Positions 28,281-39,876 of a stretch of DNA of 64,000 nt are shown here, one piece after another. Position 1 is the stretch's first letter. Every line of letters starts with the position of its first letter. Below the pieces are notes generated by a model that saw nothing but the letters and a program-made list of their open reading frames with translations, was not told where the DNA came from and searched no databases. A program made the position numbers and the translations under genes. This DNA comes from Quadrisphaera sp. INWT6 (GTDB lineage Bacteria > Actinomycetota > Actinomycetes > Actinomycetales > Quadrisphaeraceae), in NCBI RefSeq assembly GCF_015390235.1, contig NZ_VUOH01000003.1:310001-374000 (forward strand), written 5' to 3'.

Positions 28281-29693
28281 CTAGCCCAGGTCCTTCTCCG
28301 CCTCCGCGAGCGCGGCGAACTCCTCGTCGGGCGAGTTCGCCACGAGGCGCCTGCGGCTGTAGAGACCGAAGTAGGCCATGAACGCCAGGAAGGCCACCAG
28401 GCACAGGGCCGCGGCCCTCGTGTCGACCAGGAACGTGCCGATGACGGCGATGACGGCCACCACGAGGGCGAAGCCCGTCGTCGCCACACCGCCGGGGGTG
28501 CGGTACGGCCGGGGCATGTCGGGCTCGCGGACCCGCAGCACGATGTGGCTCACCATCATCAGCACGTAGCTGAGGGCGGCGCCGAACACGGCCATGTTGA
28601 GCAGGAGCGCCCCCTCGCCGGTCAGGGAGAGCAGGAAGCCGATGACGCCGGGGACGACGAGCGCGAGCGTCGGCGTCTTGCGGCTGCTCGTCACCGACAG
28701 GGCGCGCGGCAGGTAGCCGGCGCGGGAGAGCGCGAACAGCTGGCGCGAGTAGGCGTAGATGATCGAGAAGAAGCTCGCCACGAGGCCGGCCAGACCGATG
28801 TAGTTGACCACCGAGGCCGCCCCGGTGCTCGACAGCGCCTCCACCAGCGGGTTGCCGGAGGCCGACATCGCCTGCGCTCCCCCGGCTCCGGTGGCCAGCA
28901 CCAGGGTGAGCGCGCAGGTGGCCAGCAGCACCAGCATCGCGGCGATGATGCCGCGCGGGACGTTGCGCTGCGGGTCCTTGGTCTCCTCCGCCGCCAGCGG
29001 CACGCCCTCGATGGCGAGGAAGAACCAGATGGCGAAGGGGATGGCCGCCCAGACGCCCAGGTAGCCGAAGGGCAGCAGCTCCGAGGCACCCGCGGCGTCG
29101 CTCGGGGGGATGTTCGTCAGGTTGGCGACGTCGAAGTCCGCCAGCGCGGCGACCCCGAAGACCACGAGGCCCACCAGCGCCACCGCGGTGACCACGAACA
29201 TCACCTTCAGCGCCTCGCCGACGCCCACCAGGTGGATGCCGACGAACAGCGCGTACGCCGCCAGGTAGACCCACCAGCCGTCGGTGATGCCGAACAGCCC
29301 GAGCGACTCCACGTACGCCCCGATGAAGGTGGCGATGGCGGCGGGGGCGATGGCGTACTCGATGAGGATCGCGGTGCCGGTGGCGAAGCCGCCCCAGGGG
29401 CCCAGGGCCCGGCGGGCGAAGGTGTAGCCGCCGCCCGCCGCCGGCAGCGCCGAGCTCAGCTCGGCCATGCCGAGCACCAGCGCCAGGTACATGCCGGCGA
29501 CGACGACGGTCGCGATCGCCAGGCCGCCGAAGCCGCCCTCGGCGAGACCGAAGTTCCACCCGGAGTAGTCGCCGGAGATGACGTAGCTGACGCCGAGGCC
29601 GGCGAGCAGCACCCACCCGGCGCTCCCGGTCTTCAGCTCCCTCTTGCGCAGGTAGTCCTGCGACTCGACGTGCGTCTTCGACAGGTCCGTCAC
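28281..29693 (-). CDS. APC-superfamily permease, ethanolamine permease type
   Basis: About 470 aa with 12 predicted membrane spans. The stretches GDYSGWNFGLAEGGFGGLAI, ALPAAGGGYTFARRALGPWG, ILIEYAIAPAAIATFIGAYV and IWFFLAIEGVPLAAEE follow the ethanolamine permease subfamily of APC transporters. GTG 29693 was chosen because GAGGGAG lies upstream; GTG 29714 is possible. It is the last gene of the gamma-glutamylation operon and would bring its amine into the cell. Ethanolamine is the best guess; another small amine remains possible. Confidence 0.87.
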   Translation of the reverse strand: MTDLSKTHVESQDYLRKRELKTGSAGWVLLAGLGVSYVISGDYSGWNFGLAEGGFGGLAIATVVVAGMYLALVLGMAELSSALPAAGGGYTFARRALGPWGGFATGTAILIEYAIAPAAIATFIGAYVESLGLFGITDGWWVYLAAYALFVGIHLVGVGEALKVMFVVTAVALVGLVVFGVAALADFDVANLTNIPPSDAAGASELLPFGYLGVWAAIPFAIWFFLAIEGVPLAAEETKDPQRNVPRGIIAAMLVLLATCALTLVLATGAGGAQAMSASGNPLVEALSSTGAASVVNYIGLAGLVASFFSIIYAYSRQLFALSRAGYLPRALSVTSSRKTPTLALVVPGVIGFLLSLTGEGALLLNMAVFGAALSYVLMMVSHIVLRVREPDMPRPYRTPGGVATTGFALVVAVIAVIGTFLVDTRAAALCLVAFLAFMAYFGLYSRRRLVANSPDEEFAALAEAEKDLG

Positions 29694-29756
29694 GTGAGTG
29701 CTCCCTCGGCTCACCCTGCTGGTCGGCGCACGCTAGCGGCGCTCGGCGACGTGCGT

Positions 29757-30568
29757 CTACGCCCCCGGGGCAGACTCGCCGGGACCGGTCTGGAACCGGA
29801 CCTCAGGCCGGGCGCCCGGGTCGGCGCAGGCGCCCCGGGCGGCCTGCACGAGCCCGGCGAAGAGCCCGGCGTCGGCCACCACCTCGGGGTGCCACTGGAC
29901 GCCCACCGCGAACGCTCCCCCGGGCCGCTCCAGCGCCTCCAGGGTCCCGTCGTCCGCCCACGCCACCGCCGCGTAGCCGGGGTGGCTCCGCACCGCCTGG
30001 TGGTGGTGGCAGCTGACGGTCGCCGTCGGCCCCACGAGCAGCCCCAGGCGGCTGGTGGGCTCGATGCGGACCTCGACGTCGCCGTAGCCGTCGCCCCCGG
30101 GGTCGTGCCCGTCGTGCTCCACGACGTCGGGCAGGTGCTGCTCGAGCGCGCCCCCGGCGTGCACGGCCATCACCTGCATGCCCCGGCACACCCCCAGCAC
30201 CGGCAGGCCGCGCTCCAGCGCCGCGTCGAGCAGGGCCAGCTCCCAGGCGTCGCGGTCCGGGCGGGGCGCCCCGGTGCGGGGGTGCACCGGCTCGCCGTAG
30301 GCACCAGGGGCGACGTCGGCGCCGCCCGCCACCACGAGGGCGTCGAGCCGCGCCACCGCGTCGACGGCGGACGCCGCGAGGTGCTCCGCGGCCCCCGCCG
30401 GGGCAGCAGCACCGGGACGCCCCCGGCGTGGTGCACCGCGTCGGCGTAGGTGGCGGGCAGCAGGTCGGCGCGCTGGTGCCACACCCCCCAGGCCGCCTGC
30501 TCCCGGTAGGTGCTGATCCCCACCAGGGGCCGGGGCTGCGGGGCGGCAGCGCTCGGCCCGGTCGTCAC
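29757..30568 (-). pseudogene. puuD: Gamma-glutamyl amide hydrolase (PuuD-like, class I GATase), frameshifted as sequenced
   Basis: Two reading frames together make one complete protein. The start (GTG 30568, overlapping the SDR stop) gives PRPLVGISTYREQ through GGVPVLLP; after the GGGG run at 30400-30403 (plus strand) the other frame continues with AVDAVARLDALVVAGGADV, the nucleophile elbow LGVCRGMQVMAVHAGG and the catalytic VQWHPE. One extra base in the run restores ~270 aa of uninterrupted homology. PuuD-like hydrolases release glutamate from gamma-glutamyl amino acids. All catalytic residues are intact, so sequencing error is more likely than decay. Confidence 0.8.
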
Positions 30569-31344
30569 AGGGGGGTGACGTAGGCGGCGGAGATGCCGCC
30601 GTCGACCAGGAACGTCGACGCGGTGATGAAGCTCGCGTCGTCGGAGGCGAGGAAGAGGACGGCGCTGGCCAGCTCCTCCGGCTCGGCGAAGCGGCCCATC
30701 GGCACGTGCACCAGGCGCCGGGCGGCGCGCTCCTCGTCCTTGGCGAACAGCTCCTTGAGGAGCGGCGTGTTCACCGGGCCCGGGCACAGCGCGTTGACGC
30801 GGACGCCCTCGCGGGCGAACTGCACGCCCAGCTCGCGCGTCATGCTCAGCACGCCGCCCTTGGAGGCGGAGTAGGAGATCTGGCTGGTGGCCGCGCCCAT
30901 CACCGCCACGAAGGAGGCGGTGTTGATGATCGAGCCCCGGCCCTGCTCGAGCATGTAGGGCAGTGCGGCCTTGCAGCACAGGTAGACGCTGGTGAGGTTG
31001 ACCTCCTGCACCCGGCGCCACGCGTCGAGCTCGGTGGTGAGGATGGAGTCGTCGTCGGGCGGGCTGATGCCGGCGTTGTTGAACGCGACGTCGACCGAGC
31101 CGAACCGCTCCTTGGCGGTCGCGAAGAGGGCGTCGACCTGCTCCTTGCTCGTCACGTCGACGCGCACGAACGCCGCGACCCCGTCACCGCCCAGCTCGGC
31201 CACCACGCGGGCGCCCGAGGCCTCGTCGATGTCGCCGACGACGACCTTCGCGCCCTCGGCCACGAAGCGCCGCGCCGTCGCGAGGCCGATGCCGGAGCAC
31301 CCCCCGGTGATGACGGCGACCCGGTCCTGCAGACGTCCTGCCAC
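30565..31344 (-). CDS. Short-chain dehydrogenase/reductase of the gamma-glutamyl amine pathway
   Basis: 259 aa: TGGCSGIGLAT binds NAD(P), NNAG is present, YSASK is the catalytic YxxxK, and the C-terminus DGGISAAYVTPL is typical of FabG-like SDRs. GTG 31344 was chosen because GGAGGAG lies 9 nt upstream; GTG 31380 overlaps the ALDH stop and is the longer alternative. In a gamma-glutamyl-ethanolamine route an alcohol-to-aldehyde step is needed before the ALDH, and this enzyme is the candidate. That role is inferred. Confidence 0.85.
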   Translation of the reverse strand: MAGRLQDRVAVITGGCSGIGLATARRFVAEGAKVVVGDIDEASGARVVAELGGDGVAAFVRVDVTSKEQVDALFATAKERFGSVDVAFNNAGISPPDDDSILTTELDAWRRVQEVNLTSVYLCCKAALPYMLEQGRGSIINTASFVAVMGAATSQISYSASKGGVLSMTRELGVQFAREGVRVNALCPGPVNTPLLKELFAKDEERAARRLVHVPMGRFAEPEELASAVLFLASDDASFITASTFLVDGGISAAYVTPL

Positions 31345-31376
31345 GTGCTCGTTCTCCTCCGTGCTCACGGTTGCGG

Positions 31377-32753
31377 TCACTCGCTGCTGATGAAGACGTT
31401 CTTCTCCTCGGTGAACGCGGCGGGCGCGTCGGGCCCGAGCTCGCGTCCGAGGCCGGACTGCTTGTATCCGCCGAACGGCGTCCAGTACCGGACCGAGGAG
31501 TGGGAGTTCACGGACAGGTTGCCCGCCTCCACGCCGCGGGCCACGCGCAGCGCGCGGCCGACGTCGCGGGTGAAGATCGAGCCCGACAGTCCGTACTCGG
31601 TGTCGTTGGCCTTCGCGATGGCGTCGGCCTCGTCGTCGAAGGGCATCACCGCCACGACGGGGCCGAACACCTCCTCGCGCCAGATGCGGTCGCGGGCGTC
31701 GGAGACGAGCGCGACGGTCGGCGGCACCCAGAAGCCGGGCAGGTCGGGGGCGGAGCCGGTGAAGGCGACGTCGGCGCCGTCAGGTCCGCTCAAGAAGCCC
31801 TGCACGCGGTCGCGCTGGGTCGCGGAGATGAGGGGCCCCATCTCGGCGTCGGGGTCGGTGCCGGGGTGCGCGACGCGCACGGCCTTCACCGCGGGCTCGA
31901 GGAGCTCCAGGAACCTGTCGTGGGCGGAGCGCTCGACGAGGATCCGCGAGCGCGCGCAGCAGTCCTGGCCCGCGTTGTCGAAGACGGCGCCCGGCGCCGC
32001 GGCGGCGGCGCGCTCGAGGTCGGCGTCCGCGAAGACGATGTTGGCGCTCTTGCCGCCCAGCTCCAGCGTCACGCGCTTGACCTGGTCGGCGCAGCCCGCC
32101 ATGACGCGCTTGCCCACCGCCGTCGAGCCGGTGAAGACGACCTTGCGCACCGCGGGGTGGGTGACGAACCGCTCCCCCACCACGGAGCCCTTGCCGGGCA
32201 GCACGGTGAACACGCCGTCCGGGATCCCGGCCTCCTGCGCCAGCTCGCCCAGGCGGACGGCCGTCAGCGGGGTGAGCTCGGCGGGCTTGAGGACGACGGT
32301 GCACCCCGCCGCGAGCGCCGGCGCGAAGCCCCAGGCCGCGATCGGCATGGGGAAGTTCCACGGGACGATGACGCCGACCACGCCGACCGGCTCGCGGAAG
32401 GTGACGTCGACACCTCCGGGCACCGGGACCTGCCGGCCGAAGAGCCGCTCGGGCGCCGCGGAGTAGTAGTCGAGGCAGTCGCGGACGTTCCCCGCCTCCC
32501 ACCGCGCGCCGGCGAGGGTGTGGCCGGAGTTCCGCACCTCCAGCGCGGCGAGCTCGTCGACGTGCTCGTCGACGACGCGGGCGAAGCGCCGCAGCAGGCG
32601 CGCCCGGTCGGCGGGGGCCACGTCGCGCCAGGCGGGGAAGGCCGCGGCGGCGCGCTCGATCGCGGCGTCGGTCTCCTCGAGGGTGGCGAGGTGGACGTCG
32701 GTGACGGGCTCGGCCGTCGCCGGGTCCAGGACGGTGAAGGTGCTGCTCGTCAT
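31377..32753 (-). CDS. NAD(P)-dependent aldehyde dehydrogenase
   Basis: 458 aa ALDH: PWNFPMPIAAWGFAPALAAG, KPAELTPLT, FTGSTAVGKRV, the general-base Glu in LELGGKSANIV, and the nucleophile Cys265 in AGQDCCARSR. Its ATG follows the ligase gene's stop by 8 bp. Homologues in Puu-type pathways oxidise gamma-glutamyl aldehydes. With an ethanolamine-derived substrate the product would be gamma-glutamylglycine. Confidence 0.92.
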   Translation of the reverse strand: MTSSTFTVLDPATAEPVTDVHLATLEETDAAIERAAAAFPAWRDVAPADRARLLRRFARVVDEHVDELAALEVRNSGHTLAGARWEAGNVRDCLDYYSAAPERLFGRQVPVPGGVDVTFREPVGVVGVIVPWNFPMPIAAWGFAPALAAGCTVVLKPAELTPLTAVRLGELAQEAGIPDGVFTVLPGKGSVVGERFVTHPAVRKVVFTGSTAVGKRVMAGCADQVKRVTLELGGKSANIVFADADLERAAAAAPGAVFDNAGQDCCARSRILVERSAHDRFLELLEPAVKAVRVAHPGTDPDAEMGPLISATQRDRVQGFLSGPDGADVAFTGSAPDLPGFWVPPTVALVSDARDRIWREEVFGPVVAVMPFDDEADAIAKANDTEYGLSGSIFTRDVGRALRVARGVEAGNLSVNSHSSVRYWTPFGGYKQSGLGRELGPDAPAAFTEEKNVFISSE

Positions 32754-32761
32754 CAGGTGGC

Positions 32762-34126
32762 TCACATCCGCTCGAATCCGCGCTTGCGCTCCCAGTCGGT
32801 GACGGCCGACTCGAAGGCGGCCAGCTCGACGTCGGCCGCGTTGGTGTAGTGGTCGACCACCTCGTCGCCGAAGGCGGCGCGGGCCACGGCGGAGGCGGTG
32901 AACAGGTCGCGCGCCTGGCGCAGGGTGGTGGGCACCTTCTGCTTGCCGGAGGCGTACGCGTTGCCCTCGGTGGGCGGCTCGAGCTGGAGGCCCTGCTCCA
33001 CGCCGTGCAGGCCGCCGGCCAGCATCGCGGCGAGCACCAGGTAGGGGTTCACGTCGCCGCCGGGCACGCGGTTCTCCATGCGGGCGCCCGCCCCGCGGCC
33101 CACCAGGCGCACCGCGCAGGTGCGGTTGTCCTCGCCCCAGGCGATGGCGGTGGGGGCGAAGGAGCCGTCGGCGAAGCGCTTGTAGGAGTTGACGTTGGGC
33201 GCGTAGAGCAGCGTCAGCTCCTCCATCGTGGAGAGCACGCCGGCCACGAAGGAGTCGTACAGCGCTGAGCGGCGGCCGCCGTCGTCGCTCTCCCAGAAGA
33301 CGACCTCGTCGTCCAGGCCCCTCAGCGACAGGTGCACGTGGCAGGAGTTGCCCTCGCGCTCGTCCCACTTGGCCATGAACGTCAGGGCCTTGCCGTGCTG
33401 GGCGGCGACCTCCTTGGCGACCGTCTTGTAGACGGCGTGGTTGTCGGCGGTGACCACCACGTCGTTGAAGAGGAAGCCGATCTCGTGCTGGCCGAGGTTG
33501 CACTCGCCCTTGGCGCACTCCACGTCCAGGCCCGCGGCGTACACCGTGTTGCGGATGTCGCGGAGCAGCGGCTCCACGCGGGAGGTGCCGATGACGGAGT
33601 AGTCGATGTTGTACTGGTTCGAGGGCGTCAGGCCCTGGTAGCCGGCGCGGTGAGCGGCCTCGTAGGTGTCGTCGAAGAGGATGAACTCCAGCTCGGTGCC
33701 GGCGACCGCCCGGTAGCCCAGCGCCCGGGCCCGCTCCACCTGCTTCGCCAGCACCTGGCGGGGGCTCTGCACCACGGGGCTGCCGTCGGGCCAGGCCAGG
33801 TCGCACTGCACCATCGCCGTCGCGGGCAGGTGCGGCAGCAGGCGGACGGTGTCGGTGTCGAGCACCATCTCCATGTCGCCGTAGCCGCGCTCCCACGAGG
33901 TGATCGCGTAGCCCGGAACGGTGTTCATCTCGACGTCGACGCCGAGCAGGTAGTTGCAGCCCTCGGTGCCGTGGCCGAGCACGTGGTCGCGGAAGTAGGC
34001 GCCGTGGAACCGCTTGCCCTGCAGCCGCCCCTGCATGTCGGTGAAGGCGACGACGACGGTGTCGATCTCGCCGGCGTCGATGCGGGCGGTGAGGTCCTCG
34101 ACGCTCAGGTGCCGGTCGTTGCGCAC
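32762..34126 (-). CDS. glnA4: Glutamine synthetase-like gamma-glutamyl-amine ligase (GlnA4/PuuA type)
   Basis: 454 aa GS-fold protein. It differs from true GSI: TDMQGRLQGKRF in the N-domain, metal ligands in AGTELEFILFDD and ECNLGQHEIGFLF, HVHLSL replacing the GSI His loop, and an ENRVPGGDVNPYL end of the active site. This is the GlnA3/GlnA4/PuuA lineage, which ligates glutamate to amines using ATP. The GTG has CCGGAGGAG upstream. With an ethanolamine-type permease and no polyamine transporter in the operon, ethanolamine is the likelier amine; Streptomyces GlnA4 makes gamma-glutamylethanolamide. Confidence 0.87.
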   Translation of the reverse strand: MRNDRHLSVEDLTARIDAGEIDTVVVAFTDMQGRLQGKRFHGAYFRDHVLGHGTEGCNYLLGVDVEMNTVPGYAITSWERGYGDMEMVLDTDTVRLLPHLPATAMVQCDLAWPDGSPVVQSPRQVLAKQVERARALGYRAVAGTELEFILFDDTYEAAHRAGYQGLTPSNQYNIDYSVIGTSRVEPLLRDIRNTVYAAGLDVECAKGECNLGQHEIGFLFNDVVVTADNHAVYKTVAKEVAAQHGKALTFMAKWDEREGNSCHVHLSLRGLDDEVVFWESDDGGRRSALYDSFVAGVLSTMEELTLLYAPNVNSYKRFADGSFAPTAIAWGEDNRTCAVRLVGRGAGARMENRVPGGDVNPYLVLAAMLAGGLHGVEQGLQLEPPTEGNAYASGKQKVPTTLRQARDLFTASAVARAAFGDEVVDHYTNAADVELAAFESAVTDWERKRGFERM

Positions 34127-34148
34127 GGTGTCTCCTCCGGGGCTGGTC

Positions 34149-34208
34149 AGGGGCGGGCGGGGTCGCGGGGCGGGCGGGGCGGTCGGGGCGGTCGGCGGGC
34201 GGGCGGGC
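34149..34208 (+). other. G-run-rich spacer
   Basis: Plus-strand tract of repeated GGGCGGGC/GGGGCGGTC between the FadR-type gene and glnA4, with many runs of three or four G. It could form G-quadruplex or C-rich structures. No other feature is visible in this 85-bp gap. Confidence 0.4.
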
Positions 34209-34211
34209 CGG

Positions 34212-34994
34212 TCAGTCGAGCAGGCCGCGCAGCAGCGCCGCGGTGTCGTCGCAGTGCTCCTCCACCGCCCGCCGGGCGCGGGCGCCGTCGCCCTCGAGCA
34301 CGGCGGCGGTGATCCGGGCGTGCTGGGCGTCGGAGTGGTCGATGTTGGTGGCCAGCACCGGGATGGCGCTGAGCATCTCGTGGAGCCCCGCCTGGACCGC
34401 GGTGACGGCCTCGACCACCGAGGGCGAGCCGGTCAGCGCGGCCACCGTGAGGTGGAAGCGCGAGTCGGCCTGGCGGTGGGTCGCCGGCTGCGTCGCGGCG
34501 CGGACGGCGTCGTGGGCGGCCTGCAGCCGGTCTCGCTGCGTCTGCGTGAGGTCGCGGCTGGCCGCGAGGGCGGCCGCGCCGGGCTCGACGATGCGGCGGA
34601 AGTCGAGGGTGTCGAGCCAGGCGCTGCGGCGCGCGGCGCGCTGGGTGGCGCTGGTGCGCTGCGGCAGCGTGGGCCGCTGGACGACGACGGTGCCGCCTCC
34701 CCGCCCGCGGCGGGTCTCGACCACGCCCGCGGTCCGCAGCGCCGCGATGGCCTCGCGCAGCGTGGCGCGGGAGACCCCGAGCCGCTCGGCGAGGTCGCGC
34801 TCGGGGGGCAGGAGGGAGCCGCGGGGCAGCACGCCGAGGCGCACCGCCGTGCCCAGCTGCTCGACGCAGGCCTCGAACGCGTGCTGCCCGCGCAGGGGGT
34901 GCAGCACCACGGCGGACAGGTCCAGCGCATCGCCCTGCTCGCCCCGCCCCGACCCCTGACCGGCCCCCTCGGCGGGGAGCGCAGCGGGGGGCAT
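34212..34994 (-). CDS. GntR/FadR-subfamily transcriptional regulator
   Basis: 260 aa. The N-terminal winged helix is clear (LPPERDLAERLGVSRATLRE followed by LRTAGVVETRRGRGG). The C-terminal all-helical FCD domain includes the metal/ligand His pattern (RFHLTVAALTG, DHSDAQHARI). It is first in the operon, before glnA4, and divergent from the glycine-riboswitch gcvP leader. It probably represses the amine operon in response to a pathway intermediate. ATG 34994 was chosen because upstream codons are Pro/Ser-rich. Confidence 0.88.
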   Translation of the reverse strand: MPPAALPAEGAGQGSGRGEQGDALDLSAVVLHPLRGQHAFEACVEQLGTAVRLGVLPRGSLLPPERDLAERLGVSRATLREAIAALRTAGVVETRRGRGGGTVVVQRPTLPQRTSATQRAARRSAWLDTLDFRRIVEPGAAALAASRDLTQTQRDRLQAAHDAVRAATQPATHRQADSRFHLTVAALTGSPSVVEAVTAVQAGLHEMLSAIPVLATNIDHSDAQHARITAAVLEGDGARARRAVEEHCDDTAALLRGLLD

Positions 34995-35252
34995 GGCCGG
35001 GAGTCTGCTCAGGGGGGACGGGGGTGTCAATGGTCTGACTCCGAACCTCTCAGCGCAGGACCCGGCCCCCCGCCCCGAGCTCGGCGGCAGCCACCGGGGG
35101 CCGGTGGTCGGGCAGCACCGGACGGTGTCCGTCGGTGGAGACGTCGCTGTGGACAGCCGTCCACAGGCCCGCCGCCAGCAGCGGACGTCGTCCGCACCCG
35201 CCGGCGGAGGGGCGGTCCGCGGTCACCGCTGCCGCTCTGCGACCACCGCGGC

Positions 35253-35258
35253 TAGACT
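35253..35258 (+). promoter_or_regulatory. Putative -10 element of the gcvP transcript
   Basis: TAGACT in GGCTAGACTGG, about 30 nt before the riboswitch aptamer. It would place the transcript start near 35265. The -35 region is not recognisable. Confidence 0.4.
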
Positions 35259-35287
35259 GGTGGACGAGTCCATCACAGCCGTTCATC

Positions 35288-35371
35288 CCGCGCGGGAGAG
35301 CCCCAGCAGACGGGGCGCCGAAGGGGCAACTCTCCCCAGAACCTCTCAGGCACCAGGACCGCGCAGGGCAG
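35288..35371 (+). ncRNA. Glycine riboswitch (single aptamer)
   Basis: The gcvP leader has the conserved glycine aptamer string: GCGGGAGAGCC, then GGCGCCGAAGGGGCAA, CTCTCAGGCACCAGGACCGC and GCAGGG. Only one aptamer is evident. Downstream, CCGCC-CGAGC-GGCGG nested in CTCAG...CTGAG (35377-35416) can form an expression-platform hairpin. Glycine binding would be expected to turn gcvP on. The rest of the 471-bp gap upstream of gcvP has no other gene. Confidence 0.9.
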
Positions 35372-35465
35372 GCGACTCAGGAGCACCCCGCCCGAGCGGC
35401 GGGCGGCGACTGAGGGGGAGGCACCGACCACGCGCGACCACGCGCCCACACGTCCGGGAGCCTCG

Positions 35466-38369
<2,904 letters not shown>

Positions 38370-38381
38370 CCCGCCCCCGGG

Positions 38382-38419
38382 GCGCCAGCGGACCTCCGGA
38401 GCACCCCCCCCCCCCCCCC
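38382..38419. repeat. Dispersed repeat plus 16-C homopolymer
   Basis: CAGCGGACCTCCGGAGCACC just after gcvP resembles the repeat at 10394-10461. It runs directly into 16 consecutive C (38404-38419). Such a tract is prone to slippage and to sequencing error. Confidence 0.65.
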
Positions 38420-38443
38420 GTGATCATGGGAGTGCGCCACCCC
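38420..38443. repeat. Half copy of the 48-bp palindrome
   Basis: 24 nt beginning GTGATCATGGGAGTGCGCCA, matching the left arm of the palindrome at 6799-6846 at all but two positions. The other arm is absent. Like the full copy it lies between convergent genes. Confidence 0.8.
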
Positions 38444-38469
38444 GCGCGGCTCCAGGTGCCGGAACCCGG

Positions 38470-38512
38470 TCACGAGGTGTCGGAACCACCCACTGGTTCC
38501 GACACCTCGTGA
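38470..38512. terminator. Bidirectional terminator-like hairpin
   Basis: Perfect 19-bp stem (TCACGAGGTGTCGGAACCA and its complement) with a CCCAC loop. It lies between the 3' ends of gcvP (plus) and the MFS gene (minus) and can serve both. Confidence 0.8.
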
Positions 38513-38564
38513 CACCGCTCCGACGCCTCCGCTCCACCACCGCCCGGTGGACGGACGGGGTGCC

Positions 38565-39740
38565 TCACCGAGGGGTCGGGCGGGCGACCAGCAGCACGAC
38601 CAGGACGCCCGCCAGCACGAGCACCCCGTACCCGGCGCTGATCTGCACCAGCGAGAGCACGTCGGTGAGCCGGCCCGCGACGAGGCTCGGGACGGCGGCG
38701 CAGCTGTAGCTGACGAGGAACACCGTGGAGAGCACGCCGGCCCGGTCACCCGGACCGGTCCGGGCGAGCAGCGCGCGCATGCCGCCCGTCTGCGCCACCC
38801 CCTGGGCCACCCCGGCGGCGAGGCTCGCCGCCAGGAACGGACCGGTCGCGGCCGCGGCGAGCGCCGTGAGGATCCCGACCACGCAGAGCGCGTAGACGAC
38901 GGCCCCCCAGCGCAGGGCGCGGTCGGCGCGGGCGCTGGCCGACAGCGGCCCGCCGACGACCGCCAGCACCGTGAAGCTGGCGAAGACGGCGGCGGCGAGC
39001 AGCGCGGTGTCCGACCCCAGCTGCTGCTCGGCGATCGTGGGACCGAACGCCTGGTAGAAGCCTCCGAGCGACCAGGTGGCGAGGATCAGCCCCGCCAGCG
39101 CCCCGAGCTGCCGCCCCGCGCCCGGCGGGACCGTGACGTGCGGCCGCAGGGAGCCCGCCGCAGCGCGCCACGAGGTCCGCGCGGCGGTCTCCGGGCCGAG
39201 CGCGACGCCGACGGCTGCCGCGGCGAGGAGCACCAGCACCACGCCGTACGTGAGCAGGTGCGGTGCCGGGGCGTTGTCGACGAGGACGCCGGACAGGAGC
39301 GCTCCCAGGGGGATGCCGAGCGTGGGCGCGGCGCTCGTCACCACCGCCGGCAGCCAGCGGCGGCGCTCCGGGGCGGTGTCGACCACCAGCGCCCCCAGCG
39401 CGCTCGACGCCGCCCCCGTGGCCAGGCCCTGCAGCAGGCGGCCCACCGCGAGCGGCGCCACGCCGTCGACCCCGAGCAGCACCACGAGGCCCAGCGCCGA
39501 GCTGACGAGGGCGGCGACGCCCACCACCCGTCGTCCGAGGTGGTCGGACAGCCGGCCGAGCACGAGCAGGGAGACCGCTGCCGCCGCGAGGTAGGCGGCG
39601 GTGACCACCGTGAGGTCGGCGGTGCTCAGCCCGTCCTCCGCGCGGTACAGGTTGTACAGCGGGATGGGCGTGCCGGCGGAGACGAAGATGAGCACGAGGG
39701 CCACCGAGGCGACGGCGAACCCGGTGGTGCGGCTGTGCAG
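38565..39740 (-). CDS. MFS transporter (12-TM)
   Basis: 391 aa from the CTG at 39740. About 12 hydrophobic segments; GRLSDHLGRRVVG (motif A) follows TM2, and the N-terminal SAGTPIPLYNLYRAEDGLST is typical of this MFS group. No ATG, GTG or TTG occurs in frame from here up to ATG 39878, which would add 46 Arg/Gly/Ala-rich residues across the promoter of the divergent gene. CGGGAG sits 6 nt before the CTG, so CTG initiation is my preferred reading. An undetected indel near the start is the alternative. Substrate unknown. Confidence 0.8.
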   Translation of the reverse strand: MHSRTTGFAVASVALVLIFVSAGTPIPLYNLYRAEDGLSTADLTVVTAAYLAAAAVSLLVLGRLSDHLGRRVVGVAALVSSALGLVVLLGVDGVAPLAVGRLLQGLATGAASSALGALVVDTAPERRRWLPAVVTSAAPTLGIPLGALLSGVLVDNAPAPHLLTYGVVLVLLAAAAVGVALGPETAARTSWRAAAGSLRPHVTVPPGAGRQLGALAGLILATWSLGGFYQAFGPTIAEQQLGSDTALLAAAVFASFTVLAVVGGPLSASARADRALRWGAVVYALCVVGILTALAAAATGPFLAASLAAGVAQGVAQTGGMRALLARTGPGDRAGVLSTVFLVSYSCAAVPSLVAGRLTDVLSLVQISAGYGVLVLAGVLVVLLVARPTPR

Positions 39741-39841
39741 GGCGGACTCCCGTGGAGCGGTGGCGGAGCCGCCAGCCTCGCACCCCTCCTCCGCCCCCGC
39801 CCGGGGTCGCGCCCCGCGCGCCCTCCGACCGTCAGGTGACC

Positions 39842-39870
39842 TTGACGCACCTGCGCGCGGCGCGCAGGCT
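39842..39870 (+). promoter_or_regulatory. Promoter of the small HTH gene
   Basis: TTGACG, a 17-bp spacer, then CAGGCT, followed by 6 nt and the ATG at 39877. The -35, spacer and leaderless spacing are all near ideal. Confidence 0.65.
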
Positions 39871-39876
39871 GGGCGC

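Noticed and set aside
35372..35430. Second glycine aptamer
   Set aside because: The GCCGAAGG and CTCAGGCA hallmarks are not repeated; the segment looks like an expression-platform hairpin.
38404..38419. Phase-variable poly-C promoter switch
   Set aside because: The tract lies between the 3' ends of convergent genes, not in a promoter or coding region, and its length is unreliable.
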